Source of the DNA: Oscillibacter hominis
Lineage (GTDB): Bacteria; Bacillota; Clostridia; Oscillospirales; Oscillospiraceae
Length of the DNA stretch: 64,000 bases
Reading direction: 5' to 3'
Assembly: GCF_014334055.1 (NCBI RefSeq)
Contig: NZ_CP060490.1
Coordinates: 62,001-126,000 of the forward strand
Shown here: positions 48,067 to 57,781 of the stretch, in pieces
Layout: every line of letters begins with the position of its first letter
Numbering within the stretch: position 1 is the first letter of the stretch
The notes under the pieces: model-generated
The model's input: only the letters and a program-made list of their open reading frames with translations
What the model was told of the DNA's origin: nothing
Database searches by the model: none
Position numbers and translations under genes: made by a program

Positions 48067-48516
48067 TCAGGCAAAGGAGATGTCGCGGGCCTCGGCGGCC
48101 ATGGCGGCATCGACCTCGAACGTGACCGTGGGAGTGTCTCCGATGGACTTCTCCCGGGAGATGGTGCGCAGCACGGTGCCTTTGCAGAGCTTCCTGCCCT
48201 CGCGGTCCAGCACGTCCACGGTGTCGCCGGGGGCGGGGAAGGGGAGAAACTCATAGGGGATGGTGATTTCGGCCCTGTCGCCGCTGAGGCGCATCATATA
48301 GATGGCAAGGCCGGGGCAGATCTGAACGCACATGCCGCAGCCTCGGCATTTTTCATAGTCAATGACCGGGATGTCCTCCACGGAGGCGGTGGTGATGGCG
48401 CCGAATTTGCAGACCGTGCTGCACGGGTTGCAGGCAATGCAGTCCGGGCACTCCACAATGGCCACGGCGTGCGGGCCGCTCAGCGCATCAAGCGGGGGAA
48501 GCGTGCAGTTACTCAT
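48067..48516 (-). CDS. Ferredoxin-type 4Fe-4S subunit
   Basis: 149 aa. Two clusters, CIACNPCSTVC and CRGCGMCVQICP, then a 70-residue domain of beta type (PYEFLPFPAPGDTVDVLD). Probably passes electrons from the dehydrogenase to a ferredoxin or quinone pool. It overlaps the alpha gene by eight bases. Confidence 0.88.
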   Translation of the reverse strand: MSNCTLPPLDALSGPHAVAIVECPDCIACNPCSTVCKFGAITTASVEDIPVIDYEKCRGCGMCVQICPGLAIYMMRLSGDRAEITIPYEFLPFPAPGDTVDVLDREGRKLCKGTVLRTISREKSIGDTPTVTFEVDAAMAAEARDISFA

Positions 48517-49939
48517 GGATGCTCACCTTCTCCAATCCTTTCAAAATGATGGCGCCTTTCTTACCGGCGCTGCGGAACTCATGGCCCACGGCGATGAGTT
48601 CCTCCTGGCGCGCTTTTGCCGCATTGGTGCCATAGCCCAGGGCAATGGCGGCCTGGAGTCCGGCCAGCTCGCCGTCGATCATGGCGGTGGTGGCCTCGCC
48701 GATGCCGGAGCAGTCTCCGGCGGTGAGGATGTCGCCCTTGCTGGTCTCCATCCAGCGGTTGCGCATGGGCACAAAGCCGCACAGCTCACGGGCATAGGCC
48801 ACATCGCACTTGCCCTGGCTGCAGGGGCGGTAGTTGGGCTGCAGGCCCACGGCCAACGCCACCGTGTCCACCTCAAGGGTCTGCTCGGTGCCGGGGATGG
48901 GCTGGAACTTCTCATCCACTTTGGCAATGGTGGCGGAGCTGACCCGGTCGGTTCCTTCGACGGCAACCACGGAGTGGGAGGTGAGGACGGGAATGCCGCG
49001 GCGGCGGATCTTGTTGGCATGGACGGTGAAGCCGCCGATCTGGGGCGCCGCCTCCACCACCGCGGCCACCTCGATGCCCGCCTGGAGCAGCTGGTAGGCC
49101 AGGATCAGTCCCACGTTGCCCGCACCCACCACCAGCACCCGCTTGCCGATCCTGATGCCGTGGACGTTGACGATGGTTTGGATGGCGCCCGCGCCGTACA
49201 CGCCGGGCAGGTCGTTTTTGGGCACGCCCAGCATGACCTCGTTGGCGCCGCAGGCCACCACGGTCTTTTTACAGGCGATGTTGTAGAGCTTGGTGCCGTG
49301 GCCTGCGTTGACCTGGAGCAGATGGTCCTCCAGGAAGCCTGTGACGGTGCTGTTGAGCATGACCTGGATGCGGGGATTTTTCTCCACCCGTTCGATCAGC
49401 TCTTTGGCGATATGTACGCCCCGGACTCCGGCATAGTACTCCACGGAGCCGAAAAACTTGTGGGTCTGCTTGACCAGTTGGCCGCCCAGCATGTAGTTCT
49501 GGTCCACGATCACCACGCTGGCCCCCAGGTCGGCGGCCGCAAGAGCCGCCTTCAGCCCGGCTGGGCCGCCGCCGATGACGGCTAAATCGGCCTCGATGAG
49601 CTGGGGCGTGGGGATGGCGGTTTCCAGATCCCGCAGTTTTGTGTCGCCCACCATGGTGTTGACCACCATGCCGGGTTCTGCCGGGGTGATACAGGTGCGT
49701 ACGTTGCTGATCCCGTTGACTTCCATGGCGCAGGACGAGCAGTCGCCGATGGCGCAGAAGAGGCCTCTTGGCCGGTTGGAGCGGGTGCTGTCGCGCAGCT
49801 TGGAAATCCCGGCCGCGCACAGCGCCGCGGCTACGGTCTCCCCCTCCTTGGCCTCGATTTCCCGGCCGTTGTACAAAAAGGTGAAGGACGGCCGCTGAGC
49901 GAAGTCCAGAACGGGGTGTGATTCAATTCGCATTGACAC
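48509..49939 (-). CDS. FAD/NAD-dependent oxidoreductase, alpha subunit with N-terminal [2Fe-2S] domain
   Basis: About 476 aa. An N-terminal ferredoxin-like domain has CAAGISKL and GLFCAIGDCSSC, followed by two nucleotide-binding folds (AVIGGGPAGLKAALAAADLG and LVVGAGNVGLILAYQLLQAG). GTG 49939 is eight bases after GGAGG, while ATG 49945 is only two. It resembles sarcosine oxidase alpha or hydroxyproline dehydrogenase alpha. With the two small Fe-S proteins it completes the complex. Confidence 0.88.
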   Translation of the reverse strand: MSMRIESHPVLDFAQRPSFTFLYNGREIEAKEGETVAAALCAAGISKLRDSTRSNRPRGLFCAIGDCSSCAMEVNGISNVRTCITPAEPGMVVNTMVGDTKLRDLETAIPTPQLIEADLAVIGGGPAGLKAALAAADLGASVVIVDQNYMLGGQLVKQTHKFFGSVEYYAGVRGVHIAKELIERVEKNPRIQVMLNSTVTGFLEDHLLQVNAGHGTKLYNIACKKTVVACGANEVMLGVPKNDLPGVYGAGAIQTIVNVHGIRIGKRVLVVGAGNVGLILAYQLLQAGIEVAAVVEAAPQIGGFTVHANKIRRRGIPVLTSHSVVAVEGTDRVSSATIAKVDEKFQPIPGTEQTLEVDTVALAVGLQPNYRPCSQGKCDVAYARELCGFVPMRNRWMETSKGDILTAGDCSGIGEATTAMIDGELAGLQAAIALGYGTNAAKARQEELIAVGHEFRSAGKKGAIILKGLEKVSIHE

Positions 49940-49982
49940 AATCATTTCCTCCGTTGTCCGTTATGATTTGAGATTTGGGATT

Positions 49983-50013
49983 CTGCCTGCCGGCCGGGTT
50001 CGCCGGCAGGCAG
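49983..50013. terminator. Hairpin between symporter and dehydrogenase genes
   Basis: A perfect 12-bp stem (49983-49994 with 50002-50013). No T run on either strand; may stabilise mRNA ends. Confidence 0.5.
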
Positions 50014-50020
50014 CTTGCTC

Positions 50021-51670
50021 TCAGGTGCTGCTCTGGGTGGGAGACTGAGCGGGAGCGGGTTCCTTGGGAACGCCGGTGGAGATCATCTTGACACCTGTAA
50101 ACAGCACGACGAGGCCGATACCGATACAGGCCCAGTTGACCCACATGCCGATGCCTACGGAGAGGATCAGGGCTCCGGCGCAGCCCACGATGCCGCCCAG
50201 CATGATCCAGGTGTCCTGCTTCAGGCCGCGGATCACCTTGACGTCCTTGCCGTCAAAGCCGGGCAGCAGGTCGCTGGTCTTGTTGCGGATCAGGGAGATG
50301 CCCACCACCAGGAGAAGGGAAATGCCCACGCCCCAGAGGATGGGGAGGGTGAGGCCCATGACCTGGGCCACCACAAAGCCGAGGGCTCCGCCGATCTGGC
50401 CCACGATCACGGCGTATTCGTCGGACTTTTTCCAGAAGAGGGTGGCCAGCACCGGCGCGCACTCCGCAGAGGCATAGATACTCAGGCCCAGATTCAAAAT
50501 GGCCACAATGCCCTGGGAGGTCAGCACCCAGATGACGCAGAACACAGCCAGCAGCAGGGTCATCAGGCGGGAAAACTTGATGCTGTTGCCAAGATTTTTC
50601 TTCCGAAACAGGGCGGACATGTCGGTGGTGATGGCCACCACGCCGATGTGCAGATAGGAGTCAAAGGTGGAGATGGTGGTGGCCAGCAGCGCGGCGGCAA
50701 AGAGGCCCAACAATCCGGACGGCAGAATTTTGCCCAACAGGGTGTACATGACCTGGTCGGAGCTGGTGACCATGTCAGGGGTAACAATGATGGCTGCGGC
50801 GATGCCGAAAAAGACCACCAGGCCGGCCCACAGCGTCGTGTACAGGAAGCCGTAGGTGGAGCCGCTGACCGCGGTCCGCTCATCCTTGGAGGTGATGAAG
50901 CGGGTCAGGTAAGTGATGTCCACCGTGCAGGAGAGCACACCGGAGATCAGATAGCCCAGCCAGGAGATATCCGGGCGCAGGTCAAAAAACTGGGCCGTGT
51001 CCAGCGTGGCCCGGATGTTCTCCGGGGATGCGCCGTTGATGACGCAGAAGATGGGAATGATGATGAAAATGGTGGGGGTCATGACGAACCACTGGAAGGT
51101 GTCCGTCCACACCACGGAGGTCAATCCACCGGCCATGGTGCAAAGGAGCACGGCAATGGTGCCGATCACCGCTCCCTGGGCATAGGTGAGGCCGTACTTG
51201 CCAAACGCCATTTCCAGCAGGATTCCGATGGCCGCGCACTGGCTGGCCATCAGGGACAGCGCCAGCCACACGCTGGCAAGACAGGTAAAGGGCCTGTTTT
51301 TCTGTGAGTGATAGCGGTGATAATAGATGTCGCCCAAGCTGGTGATATGGATGGAGTCGGCGGCTTTTCTCAGCTTTCTGGCAAGGCCCAGCAAAATGGC
51401 GACCCAGCCGCCGATGTTGTAGCACTGGCTGGAAAAAAGCACGCCCACGCCTTTGGTCCAGGCGCCGCCCATGTAGCCGATCAGCGAGCCGGAACCTTTC
51501 ATGGAAGCGCCCTGGGTGGCCATGATGGCCAGCGTGCCGAACTTGTTGCGCCCCAGGTTGAAATCCTCACCGGTTTTGGCCCCCCGGGAACTGAAATAGA
51601 TGATGGCGGCGAGAACCAGAAAATAAATGGCGATGACGATCATATCCAGTGTGCTGAAATTCAGTGACAT
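50021..51670 (-). CDS. Sodium:solute symporter (SSS/PutP family)
   Basis: 549 aa, ATG 51670 behind GAGG. About 12 to 13 membrane helices. Signature region GSGSLIGYMGGAWTKGVG early and TRFITSKDERTAVSG in the middle, typical of sodium:solute symporters. Next to the dehydrogenase and aldehyde dehydrogenase genes it presumably imports their substrate. Confidence 0.9.
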   Translation of the reverse strand: MSLNFSTLDMIVIAIYFLVLAAIIYFSSRGAKTGEDFNLGRNKFGTLAIMATQGASMKGSGSLIGYMGGAWTKGVGVLFSSQCYNIGGWVAILLGLARKLRKAADSIHITSLGDIYYHRYHSQKNRPFTCLASVWLALSLMASQCAAIGILLEMAFGKYGLTYAQGAVIGTIAVLLCTMAGGLTSVVWTDTFQWFVMTPTIFIIIPIFCVINGASPENIRATLDTAQFFDLRPDISWLGYLISGVLSCTVDITYLTRFITSKDERTAVSGSTYGFLYTTLWAGLVVFFGIAAAIIVTPDMVTSSDQVMYTLLGKILPSGLLGLFAAALLATTISTFDSYLHIGVVAITTDMSALFRKKNLGNSIKFSRLMTLLLAVFCVIWVLTSQGIVAILNLGLSIYASAECAPVLATLFWKKSDEYAVIVGQIGGALGFVVAQVMGLTLPILWGVGISLLLVVGISLIRNKTSDLLPGFDGKDVKVIRGLKQDTWIMLGGIVGCAGALILSVGIGMWVNWACIGIGLVVLFTGVKMISTGVPKEPAPAQSPTQSST

Positions 51671-51871
51671 ATTGCATCCTCACTTTCTGTATGACCACGA
51701 TAAAATGTGGAGAACCATCGCAAAGGTGGAAACAGATGCAATTACTATTTTCACTTATTTGAATGCAGTTCACTCATCGGAAGAAAAAATAGAGGGATCA
51801 TCTCGCTTTCCTTTGCAATGTAAATAGGCTGCGCGCCGATGGGGATGGAGTTGCCACGCATGGATCGGATA

Positions 51872-53311
51872 TTACTGATAGAGGTTTTTGAAGACCAGGG
51901 TCTTTACCTGGGAGCACTCTTCCAGGGTAATCCTGGCGCCCTCGCGGCCGATGCCCGTCATCTTATAGCCGCCGAACTGCTGGTCAAAGGTGCGCATGTC
52001 ACTGTTTCCGTTGACGATGCACGCGCCGGCCTGGAGCCGTTTGGCCACATAGAGCATCTCCTGGGGATTGTTGCCGATCACGCCGGAGCTGAGGCCGTAG
52101 CAGGTCTGGTTTGCGATCTCCAGCGCCTCGTCCAGCGTGTCGTAGCCGATGACCGTGTACACCGGGGCGAACAGCTCCAGGTCCTTTGCGGTGTCCGCCG
52201 TCTTGGGGACGTCCATGACGGTGACATCCACGAACGCACCGCTGCGCCCGCCGCCTAAGAGCAGCTTGCCGCCCTGTTCCACGGTGTGCCGGATGTGTCC
52301 GACCGCCTCTTCTGCCTTGGCCACGGAGATGACGGGGCCGACCTCCGTTTCCTCGCTGGCGGGGTCGCCCACCTTTTTGTCCTTGACCGCTGCGATCAGT
52401 TTGCGGAGATACTCCTCCTTGAGCGAGTTGGGGACTACGAAGCGCTTGGTGGAGCAGCAGGCCTGGCCCGCGTTGATGAGGCTGCGGCCGGTGACGCTCT
52501 CTTCCACGGCGTAGTCCAAATCGCACTCGGGCAGGATGACCAGGGGATCGTTGCCGCCCAACTCCAACTGCACATGGGCCAGATGTTTGGCCGCCTCCTT
52601 GGCAATTTCAATCCCCACTTCCGTGCTGCCGGTGAGGCTGACCATGGCCACCCGCGGATCACCGGAGAGCCAGGGCCCGATCTTGGAGCCGCTGCCGGTG
52701 ACTATCTGGATGGCGTTGGCCGGCACGCCGGCCTCAAGGAACAGCTCCACCATGCGGATCTGGGCCAGAGGCGTCTCCGAGGAGGGCTTCAGGATGACGG
52801 AGTTGCCCATCAGAAGGGGGGCCATGGCTTTGTGGGGCACCTGGCTGGCAGGATAGTTGAAGGGCAAAAAGCCCACAAATACGCCCAAGGGCTCCCGAAC
52901 GGTGGCGATCAGATGGTTTTCCGTGTTGACCCGGTTGGCCACGGGTACGGTTTCGCCGCCTACAAAGCGGGCAGCCTCGATGTACTCCTCAAAAAACTGC
53001 TTGGTGTAGAATTCGATCTCCCGTTTGGAGGCCTTGTAGGGCTTGCCGCACTCGCGGATCAGGTAATCCGTCAATTCATCCGCGTTTTCCACCCACAGGT
53101 CCACGAAGTTGCGGGCGATTTCGATCCGGCGCCACAGGGGAACTGCCGACCATTCGTGGAAGCCGCGCACCGCGTTGTCCAGCGCGCGGTCCACATCCTC
53201 CCGTGTGGCCATGGGAACCGTGTCAATCACCTCCTGAGTGGCGGGATTGATCACATTCATAGTCTTGCCGTCAGAAGAATCCACCTTCTGGCCCCCGATG
53301 ATCATTTTCAT
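51872..53311 (-). CDS. NAD-dependent aldehyde dehydrogenase
   Basis: 479 aa, ATG 53311 after AGGAGG. Catalytic Cys in NAGQACCSTKRF, general base Glu in LELGGNDP, NAD loop SLTGSTEVG. The family includes lactaldehyde, succinate-semialdehyde and 2-oxoglutarate-semialdehyde dehydrogenases. If the dehydrogenase acts on hydroxyproline or a related amino acid, this enzyme would oxidise the semialdehyde. This step is inference; no DapA-type deaminase is seen in the window. Confidence 0.9.
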   Translation of the reverse strand: MKMIIGGQKVDSSDGKTMNVINPATQEVIDTVPMATREDVDRALDNAVRGFHEWSAVPLWRRIEIARNFVDLWVENADELTDYLIRECGKPYKASKREIEFYTKQFFEEYIEAARFVGGETVPVANRVNTENHLIATVREPLGVFVGFLPFNYPASQVPHKAMAPLLMGNSVILKPSSETPLAQIRMVELFLEAGVPANAIQIVTGSGSKIGPWLSGDPRVAMVSLTGSTEVGIEIAKEAAKHLAHVQLELGGNDPLVILPECDLDYAVEESVTGRSLINAGQACCSTKRFVVPNSLKEEYLRKLIAAVKDKKVGDPASEETEVGPVISVAKAEEAVGHIRHTVEQGGKLLLGGGRSGAFVDVTVMDVPKTADTAKDLELFAPVYTVIGYDTLDEALEIANQTCYGLSSGVIGNNPQEMLYVAKRLQAGACIVNGNSDMRTFDQQFGGYKMTGIGREGARITLEECSQVKTLVFKNLYQ

Positions 53312-53355
53312 ATGTTCTTCCTCCTTTTCGCTTGTCAGGGCTTGCAAGGCCCATG

Positions 53356-53389
53356 TTAAACAGCTGTTTAAACGAACGCTTGTTTTAAA
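53356..53389 (-). promoter_or_regulatory. Operator-like dyads upstream of the aldehyde dehydrogenase
   Basis: A perfect 16-bp palindrome TTAAACAGCTGTTTAA (53356-53371) is followed by a TetR-like near-palindrome AAACGAACGCTTGTTT. Probably repressor sites. Confidence 0.4.
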
Positions 53390-53520
53390 ATATGCAACTT
53401 TGTAAAATAAAATATTTGGAAAACATGAATTTCTTATAGAACAGTGCAACTTTTTTCGTGTGTCCAATACTTGTTAGGAAGAGAGGTCATACCTTTTCCG
53501 TATGAATAACTGCGAACAGA

Positions 53521-53562
53521 AAAACGCGCGGGCCCAACTGAATTCGGGCCCGCGCGTTTTTT
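53521..53562. terminator. Bidirectional terminator upstream of the ALDH region
   Basis: A 15-bp stem (53521-53535 with 53546-53560), A4 at the left and T6 at the right end. Confidence 0.85.
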
Positions 53563-53728
53563 GATTTGAGACTTGCCGCCTGTTCGGATGGGAAAGTTTT
53601 GCCGCGGCGCAATTGCTGAACAAGGTGAGTGGTTCGGCTGTCAGGGAGCGGCCCTCCCCGGCTGTTGGGTGAAGCCCGGCCTGCCATGCAGGAGGCGAGT
53701 CTCCCAAAACAGTCTATGCAGCGGCCGC
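53563..53728. other. Spacer between two terminators
   Basis: No supported gene; only short frames without sites. Confidence 0.4.
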
Positions 53729-53763
53729 AAAAAAAGCGCCAGCCGCATGCGGCTGGCGCTTTT
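53729..53763 (-). terminator. Terminator of the zinc-ribbon gene
   Basis: A 12-bp stem (53733-53744 with 53751-53762) and six-base loop. On the minus strand it ends in T7. Confidence 0.85.
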
Positions 53764-53767
53764 GGCA

Positions 53768-54178
53768 TTATGACTTTCCATGGATTTTAGTACCGCACTT
53801 GGGGCAGGTGATCTCAATCTTCCCCTTCCCTCTGGGAACGCGGCAGATGGTTTTGCAGTTTTTGCAGACAAAATACTTGTGGTCCTTGTCCTGCCTGCGC
53901 TCTTTTGCGCTGCGGAGCGAGGACTTCAAGCCAAACCAGAAGGAGCACCACTTGCTGTTTTCCTCCTGGCGTTTGTAGACGTTTTTGGAAAACATGCGAA
54001 AAATGGCGATGCACCAGAGCGCCATGCTGAAATAGTAGAGAATGCCGATGCGCAGCAGGCTGGAGAGCAGGCTGGAAATGAGACACATCCACACCAGGGC
54101 CAGGTTCAAGTGATCCATGCCGTTGCGGCCATACATGAAGCGGGCAAAACCGGCGCCGATTTTTTGCAGGAATTTCAT
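53768..54178 (-). CDS. Small membrane protein with C-terminal zinc ribbon
   Basis: 136 aa. Two membrane helices (LNLALVWMCLISSLLSSLL and ILYYFSMALWCIAIFRMF), then a C-terminal zinc ribbon CKNCKTICR...CPKCGTKI. The family is unknown to me; it is probably a small regulatory or quality-control membrane protein. Divergent from htpG. Confidence 0.75.
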   Translation of the reverse strand: MKFLQKIGAGFARFMYGRNGMDHLNLALVWMCLISSLLSSLLRIGILYYFSMALWCIAIFRMFSKNVYKRQEENSKWCSFWFGLKSSLRSAKERRQDKDHKYFVCKNCKTICRVPRGKGKIEITCPKCGTKIHGKS

Positions 54179-54268
54179 GTAAAAAGACCCCTTTTCTCAA
54201 TTGTACTTATTCTACTTGAAAAAAGTTTTACAGTAAACAGCTTTTGGGGTAAATTTACAAATTGGACA

Positions 54269-54297
54269 TTTATTTCGTTCTCCATGGGTGCTATAAT
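54269..54297 (+). promoter_or_regulatory. Probable htpG promoter
   Basis: A consensus -10 TATAAT at 54292-54297 with a weak TTTATT-type -35 at 54269-54274. No CIRCE-type element is seen. Confidence 0.4.
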
Positions 54298-54339
54298 CCT
54301 CATTGAACAAAACAAAAGAGAAAAAAGGAGTGTCATTTT

Positions 54340-56223
54340 ATGGCAAAAAGGCAGTTCAAGGCAGAGTCCAAGCGGCTGCTGGATCTGATGGTCAACTCAA
54401 TTTACACCCACAAGGAGATTTTCCTCCGGGAGATCATCTCCAACGCCAGCGACGCCTGCGACAAGCTGTGCTATCGCGGCCTGACCGACGATCAGGTAGG
54501 GATGAGCCGGGAAGATTTTCGGATTGAACTGAGTGTGGACCCGGAGGCGCGCACCATCACCGTGTCGGACAACGGCATCGGCATGAACAAGGAGGATTTG
54601 GAGAACAATTTGGGCGTCATCGCCTCCTCCGGATCCTTCCAGTTTAAGCAGGAGCTTGGAGAGGGTGCGGCGGACACGGATGTGATCGGCCAGTTCGGCG
54701 TGGGCTTCTACTCCGCCTTTATGGTGTCGGACCGCATTACGGTGGTCACCAGGAAGTTTGGCGAGGATGCGGCCTACCGCTGGCAGTCCTCCGGCGCCGA
54801 CGGCTACACCATCAACGAATGTGAAAAGGAGGGCCACGGCACCGACATCATCATGCACATCAAGCCCGACGCCGAGGAGGAGCAGTACAGCGAATTCCTG
54901 GACAGCTACCGCCTCCAGGGCCTGGTGAAAAAGTATTCCGACTATATCCGCTTCCCCATCCGAATGGAGGTATCCAAGAGCCGCCGCAAGGAGGGCTCCC
55001 CGGACGACAAGCCGGAGTATGAGACCTACCGGGAGGTGGAGACCCTAAACTCCATGGTGCCCCTGTGGCAGCGCAGCCGCTCCGAGGTGAGTGAGGACGA
55101 GTACGCAAAATTCTACCGGGACAAGTTTATGGACTATGCGCCGCCGCTGAAGGTCATCACCGCAGACCTGGAAGGCGCCGTGACCTATAAGGCGCTGCTG
55201 TTCATACCCTCAGCCGCTCCCTACGATTTCTACTCCAAAGAGTTTGAAAAGGGGCTGCAGCTCTATTCCAACGGCGTGCTGATTATGGATAAGTGCGCGG
55301 ACCTGCTGCCGGAACAGTTCCGCTTTGTCCGGGGCGTAGTGGACTCCCCGGACCTGTCGCTGAACATCTCACGGGAGCTTCTCCAGCATGACCGGCAGCT
55401 GAAGATCATTGCCCGGTCCCTGGAGAAGAAAATCCGCTCCGAGCTGGAGAAGCTGCTGAAAAACGACCGGGAGGAGTATGAGAAGTTCTTCTCCATCTTT
55501 GGCCGCCAGCTGAAATACGGCGTGGTGGCGGACTACGGCGCCAACAAGGAGAGCCTCCAGGATCTGCTGCTGTTCCACTCCTCCACCCAGGAAAAGCCCA
55601 CCACACTGGCTGAATATGTGGAGCGGATGGGAGAGGGGCAGAAGCTGATCTACTATGCCGCCGGCGAAACGCTGTCCGCCGTGGATAAGCTGCCCCAGAC
55701 GGAGCTGCTCAAAGAGAAGAACTATGAGATGCTCTATTTTGTGGATGAGGTGGACGAGTTCGCCATCCAGATGATCGGCAAGTATCAGGATAAGGAGTTC
55801 CGATCTGTGGTGGATGGCGACCTGGAGCTGGAGGGTGAGGACAAGGAGCAGGAGGATGACTCCGCCCACCGGGAGACCCTTGATTTTGTGAAAGAGGCCC
55901 TGGGGGACCAGGTGAAAGAGGTCAAGCTCTCCAAAAAACTCAAATCCCATCCCGTATGCCTCACGGCCGGCCCCGGGCTGAGCTTTGAGATGGAGAAGTA
56001 TTTTGCCGCCGTCCAGCCGGACCGGCCGCTGAAGGCCGACCGCATTCTGGAGCTCAATGCCGCCCATCCTGCCTTTGAGGCCTTGGAGCGTGCCGCGTCC
56101 TCTGATCCGGAACAGGGGAAAAAGTACGCAAGGCTTCTCTTTGACCAGGCTCTGCTCATTGCGGGGCTTCCCCTGGAGGATGCTTCCGCCTATACGGATT
56201 TTGTCTGCGAACTGATGAAGTAA
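54340..56223 (+). CDS. htpG: Hsp90-type chaperone HtpG
   Basis: 627 aa, ATG 54340. N-terminal GHKL ATPase with DNGIGM and GQFGVGFYSAF, middle domain and C-terminal dimerisation domain all complete. A standard cytosolic protein-folding chaperone. It stands alone with its own promoter and terminator. Confidence 0.97.
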   Translation: MAKRQFKAESKRLLDLMVNSIYTHKEIFLREIISNASDACDKLCYRGLTDDQVGMSREDFRIELSVDPEARTITVSDNGIGMNKEDLENNLGVIASSGSFQFKQELGEGAADTDVIGQFGVGFYSAFMVSDRITVVTRKFGEDAAYRWQSSGADGYTINECEKEGHGTDIIMHIKPDAEEEQYSEFLDSYRLQGLVKKYSDYIRFPIRMEVSKSRRKEGSPDDKPEYETYREVETLNSMVPLWQRSRSEVSEDEYAKFYRDKFMDYAPPLKVITADLEGAVTYKALLFIPSAAPYDFYSKEFEKGLQLYSNGVLIMDKCADLLPEQFRFVRGVVDSPDLSLNISRELLQHDRQLKIIARSLEKKIRSELEKLLKNDREEYEKFFSIFGRQLKYGVVADYGANKESLQDLLLFHSSTQEKPTTLAEYVERMGEGQKLIYYAAGETLSAVDKLPQTELLKEKNYEMLYFVDEVDEFAIQMIGKYQDKEFRSVVDGDLELEGEDKEQEDDSAHRETLDFVKEALGDQVKEVKLSKKLKSHPVCLTAGPGLSFEMEKYFAAVQPDRPLKADRILELNAAHPAFEALERAASSDPEQGKKYARLLFDQALLIAGLPLEDASAYTDFVCELMK

Positions 56224-56237
56224 TTCCTCCCATTTTA

Positions 56238-56270
56238 CTGCGCCTTCCTGTAGGAAGGCGCAGTTTTTTT
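56238..56270 (+). terminator. Terminator of htpG
   Basis: An 11-bp stem (56238-56248 with 56253-56263), T7. Confidence 0.9.
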
Positions 56271-56612
56271 CCCCATCTGCCAAAATGCGGCAGAGAAAGA
56301 CGGGCTGTACGGGTACGATAATAGTATCCGGACAGCCCGATTTTGACGGAAATGGGCGAATTTCCTGCGATAAAAATATATGACCATCGAAAAACCTTAT
56401 AATTTTGTACATTTTTCAATGTGAAGAAAGAAGAACTGCAGCGCACAAACGCACCCTTGCATTTGGATTATTTAATCCATAATAGTGGTCAAGTTGCACA
56501 AGAAAACACCGGATAAAACCGGTACATCTTTGCACAGAAGACGGTTTTGCATGTCAAATTATATGGTTGTATAGAAAATGGCGGTTTTACTCCGTAAAAT
56601 ATAAATATTTGG
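56271..56612. other. Intergenic stretch with a second hairpin
   Basis: CGGGCTGT (56301-56308) pairs with ACAGCCCG (56332-56339), with an inner partly paired GGTAC/GTATCC region and TTTT after it; a possible second terminator or regulatory leader. The rest is AT-rich and holds no supported gene. Confidence 0.5.
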
Positions 56613-56640
56613 TTGAAAATATCCAAATTGGCAGTATACT
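56613..56640 (+). promoter_or_regulatory. Promoter of the peptidase-glycine dehydrogenase operon
   Basis: TTGAAA (56613-56618) and TATACT (56635-56640), spaced 16 bp. Confidence 0.55.
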
Positions 56641-56701
56641 GAAATTACAGCCGGCTGAACAACCGGCCGAGACGAGGCAGGGATGCAAGGAGGAGATACT
56701 G

Positions 56702-57700
56702 ATGGAAGACAACAGAATCATTGAATGCATGGAGCGGGCGGATTACCTGCTCTCCAACCTGATGGCGGTCAAACCCGGTGAGGAGGTCCTCATCGCCATT
56801 GATCCCGAGACCGACATGCGCATGGCCAACGCCATTGCTGCGGCCGCGCTGAAATGCGGTGCGGAGTACAACATCAGCATGATGCCCATCCGTGGAAAGG
56901 ATAAGGCCACCATTTTCCCGAAGACGCTGGAAAAGGCCATGGAGGAGTGCGACGTATTCGTGGGTATGACCACGGCGTCAGGCGCCGCCATTTACAACAA
57001 CCGCCTGAAGGAGCTCATCAACGAGAAGAAACTGCGCGAGGTTTCCATCTGCCTGCGCAGCATCGATAACTTCACCCGGGGCGGCGCCCTTGCGGACTAT
57101 GAGAGGGTACACGCCGACGGCGAGCGGCTCCAGGCCATCTGGCGGGGACATAAGAAGGCGCATATCACCACTCCGGCCGGCACGGATCTGTACATGGAAA
57201 TGAACGACATGGAGCCCATCATCGAGTGCGGCATTGCCCGCAATCCCGGCGATGCCATGGCCTGGTCCGACGGCGAGGTCTCCCTGGGGCCCGTGATCGG
57301 CACCACCCATGGCAAGCTGGTGATCGATGGGCCCATCTGCTACTATGGCTGCCCCGCCACGCCGGTGGAGCTGAGGGTGGAGGGCGGCCGCATTGTGGAG
57401 GTGGTCGGCGGCGACGCCAAGATCTGCCGCGAGATCCGCCGCCAGATCAGCGAGGTCCAGGACTCTGACAACATTGCGGAGATCGGCATTGGGCTGAATC
57501 CTGCGTGCCTTTTCAACGGGGACTTTGAAGAGGAGAAGAAGGCCCGGGGCACCTGCCACATCGCAATGGGCAACGGCTTCTACTATGGTCAGCCCGCCCG
57601 GTCCACGGTGCACATCGACATGGTGCAGTATAACCCCACCATCACCTTTGACGATGTGCCGATCGTGAAGGACGGCCGGATGGTCTGCCTGGGCGAGTAA
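56702..57700 (+). CDS. M29 aminopeptidase-like / NicX-like metalloprotein
   Basis: 332 aa, ATG 56702 after AGGAGGAG. The sequence MERADYLLSNLMAVKPGEEVLI and ANAIAAAALKCGAEYN resembles the M29 aminopeptidase / NicX (2,5-dihydroxypyridine dioxygenase) family. The metal-ligand tracts are NEMN-like (LYMEMNDMEP), EIGIGLNP and GNGFYYGQPA-H. The true substrate is unknown. It is the first gene of an operon with gcvPA and gcvPB. Confidence 0.75.
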   Translation: MEDNRIIECMERADYLLSNLMAVKPGEEVLIAIDPETDMRMANAIAAAALKCGAEYNISMMPIRGKDKATIFPKTLEKAMEECDVFVGMTTASGAAIYNNRLKELINEKKLREVSICLRSIDNFTRGGALADYERVHADGERLQAIWRGHKKAHITTPAGTDLYMEMNDMEPIIECGIARNPGDAMAWSDGEVSLGPVIGTTHGKLVIDGPICYYGCPATPVELRVEGGRIVEVVGGDAKICREIRRQISEVQDSDNIAEIGIGLNPACLFNGDFEEEKKARGTCHIAMGNGFYYGQPARSTVHIDMVQYNPTITFDDVPIVKDGRMVCLGE

Positions 57701-57781
57701 GAAGCGGAACGCGGATTCACCCTTCCTGAAGGAGGGGATCGGCAGCAGTCCGGATTTACGGAACTGCGGGAAGGGGGCGCC

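Noticed and set aside
48362..49585. Plus-strand 407-aa frame opposite the dehydrogenase alpha gene
   Set aside because: A shadow rich in Gly, His and Asp; the minus-strand gene has clear FAD and Fe-S motifs.
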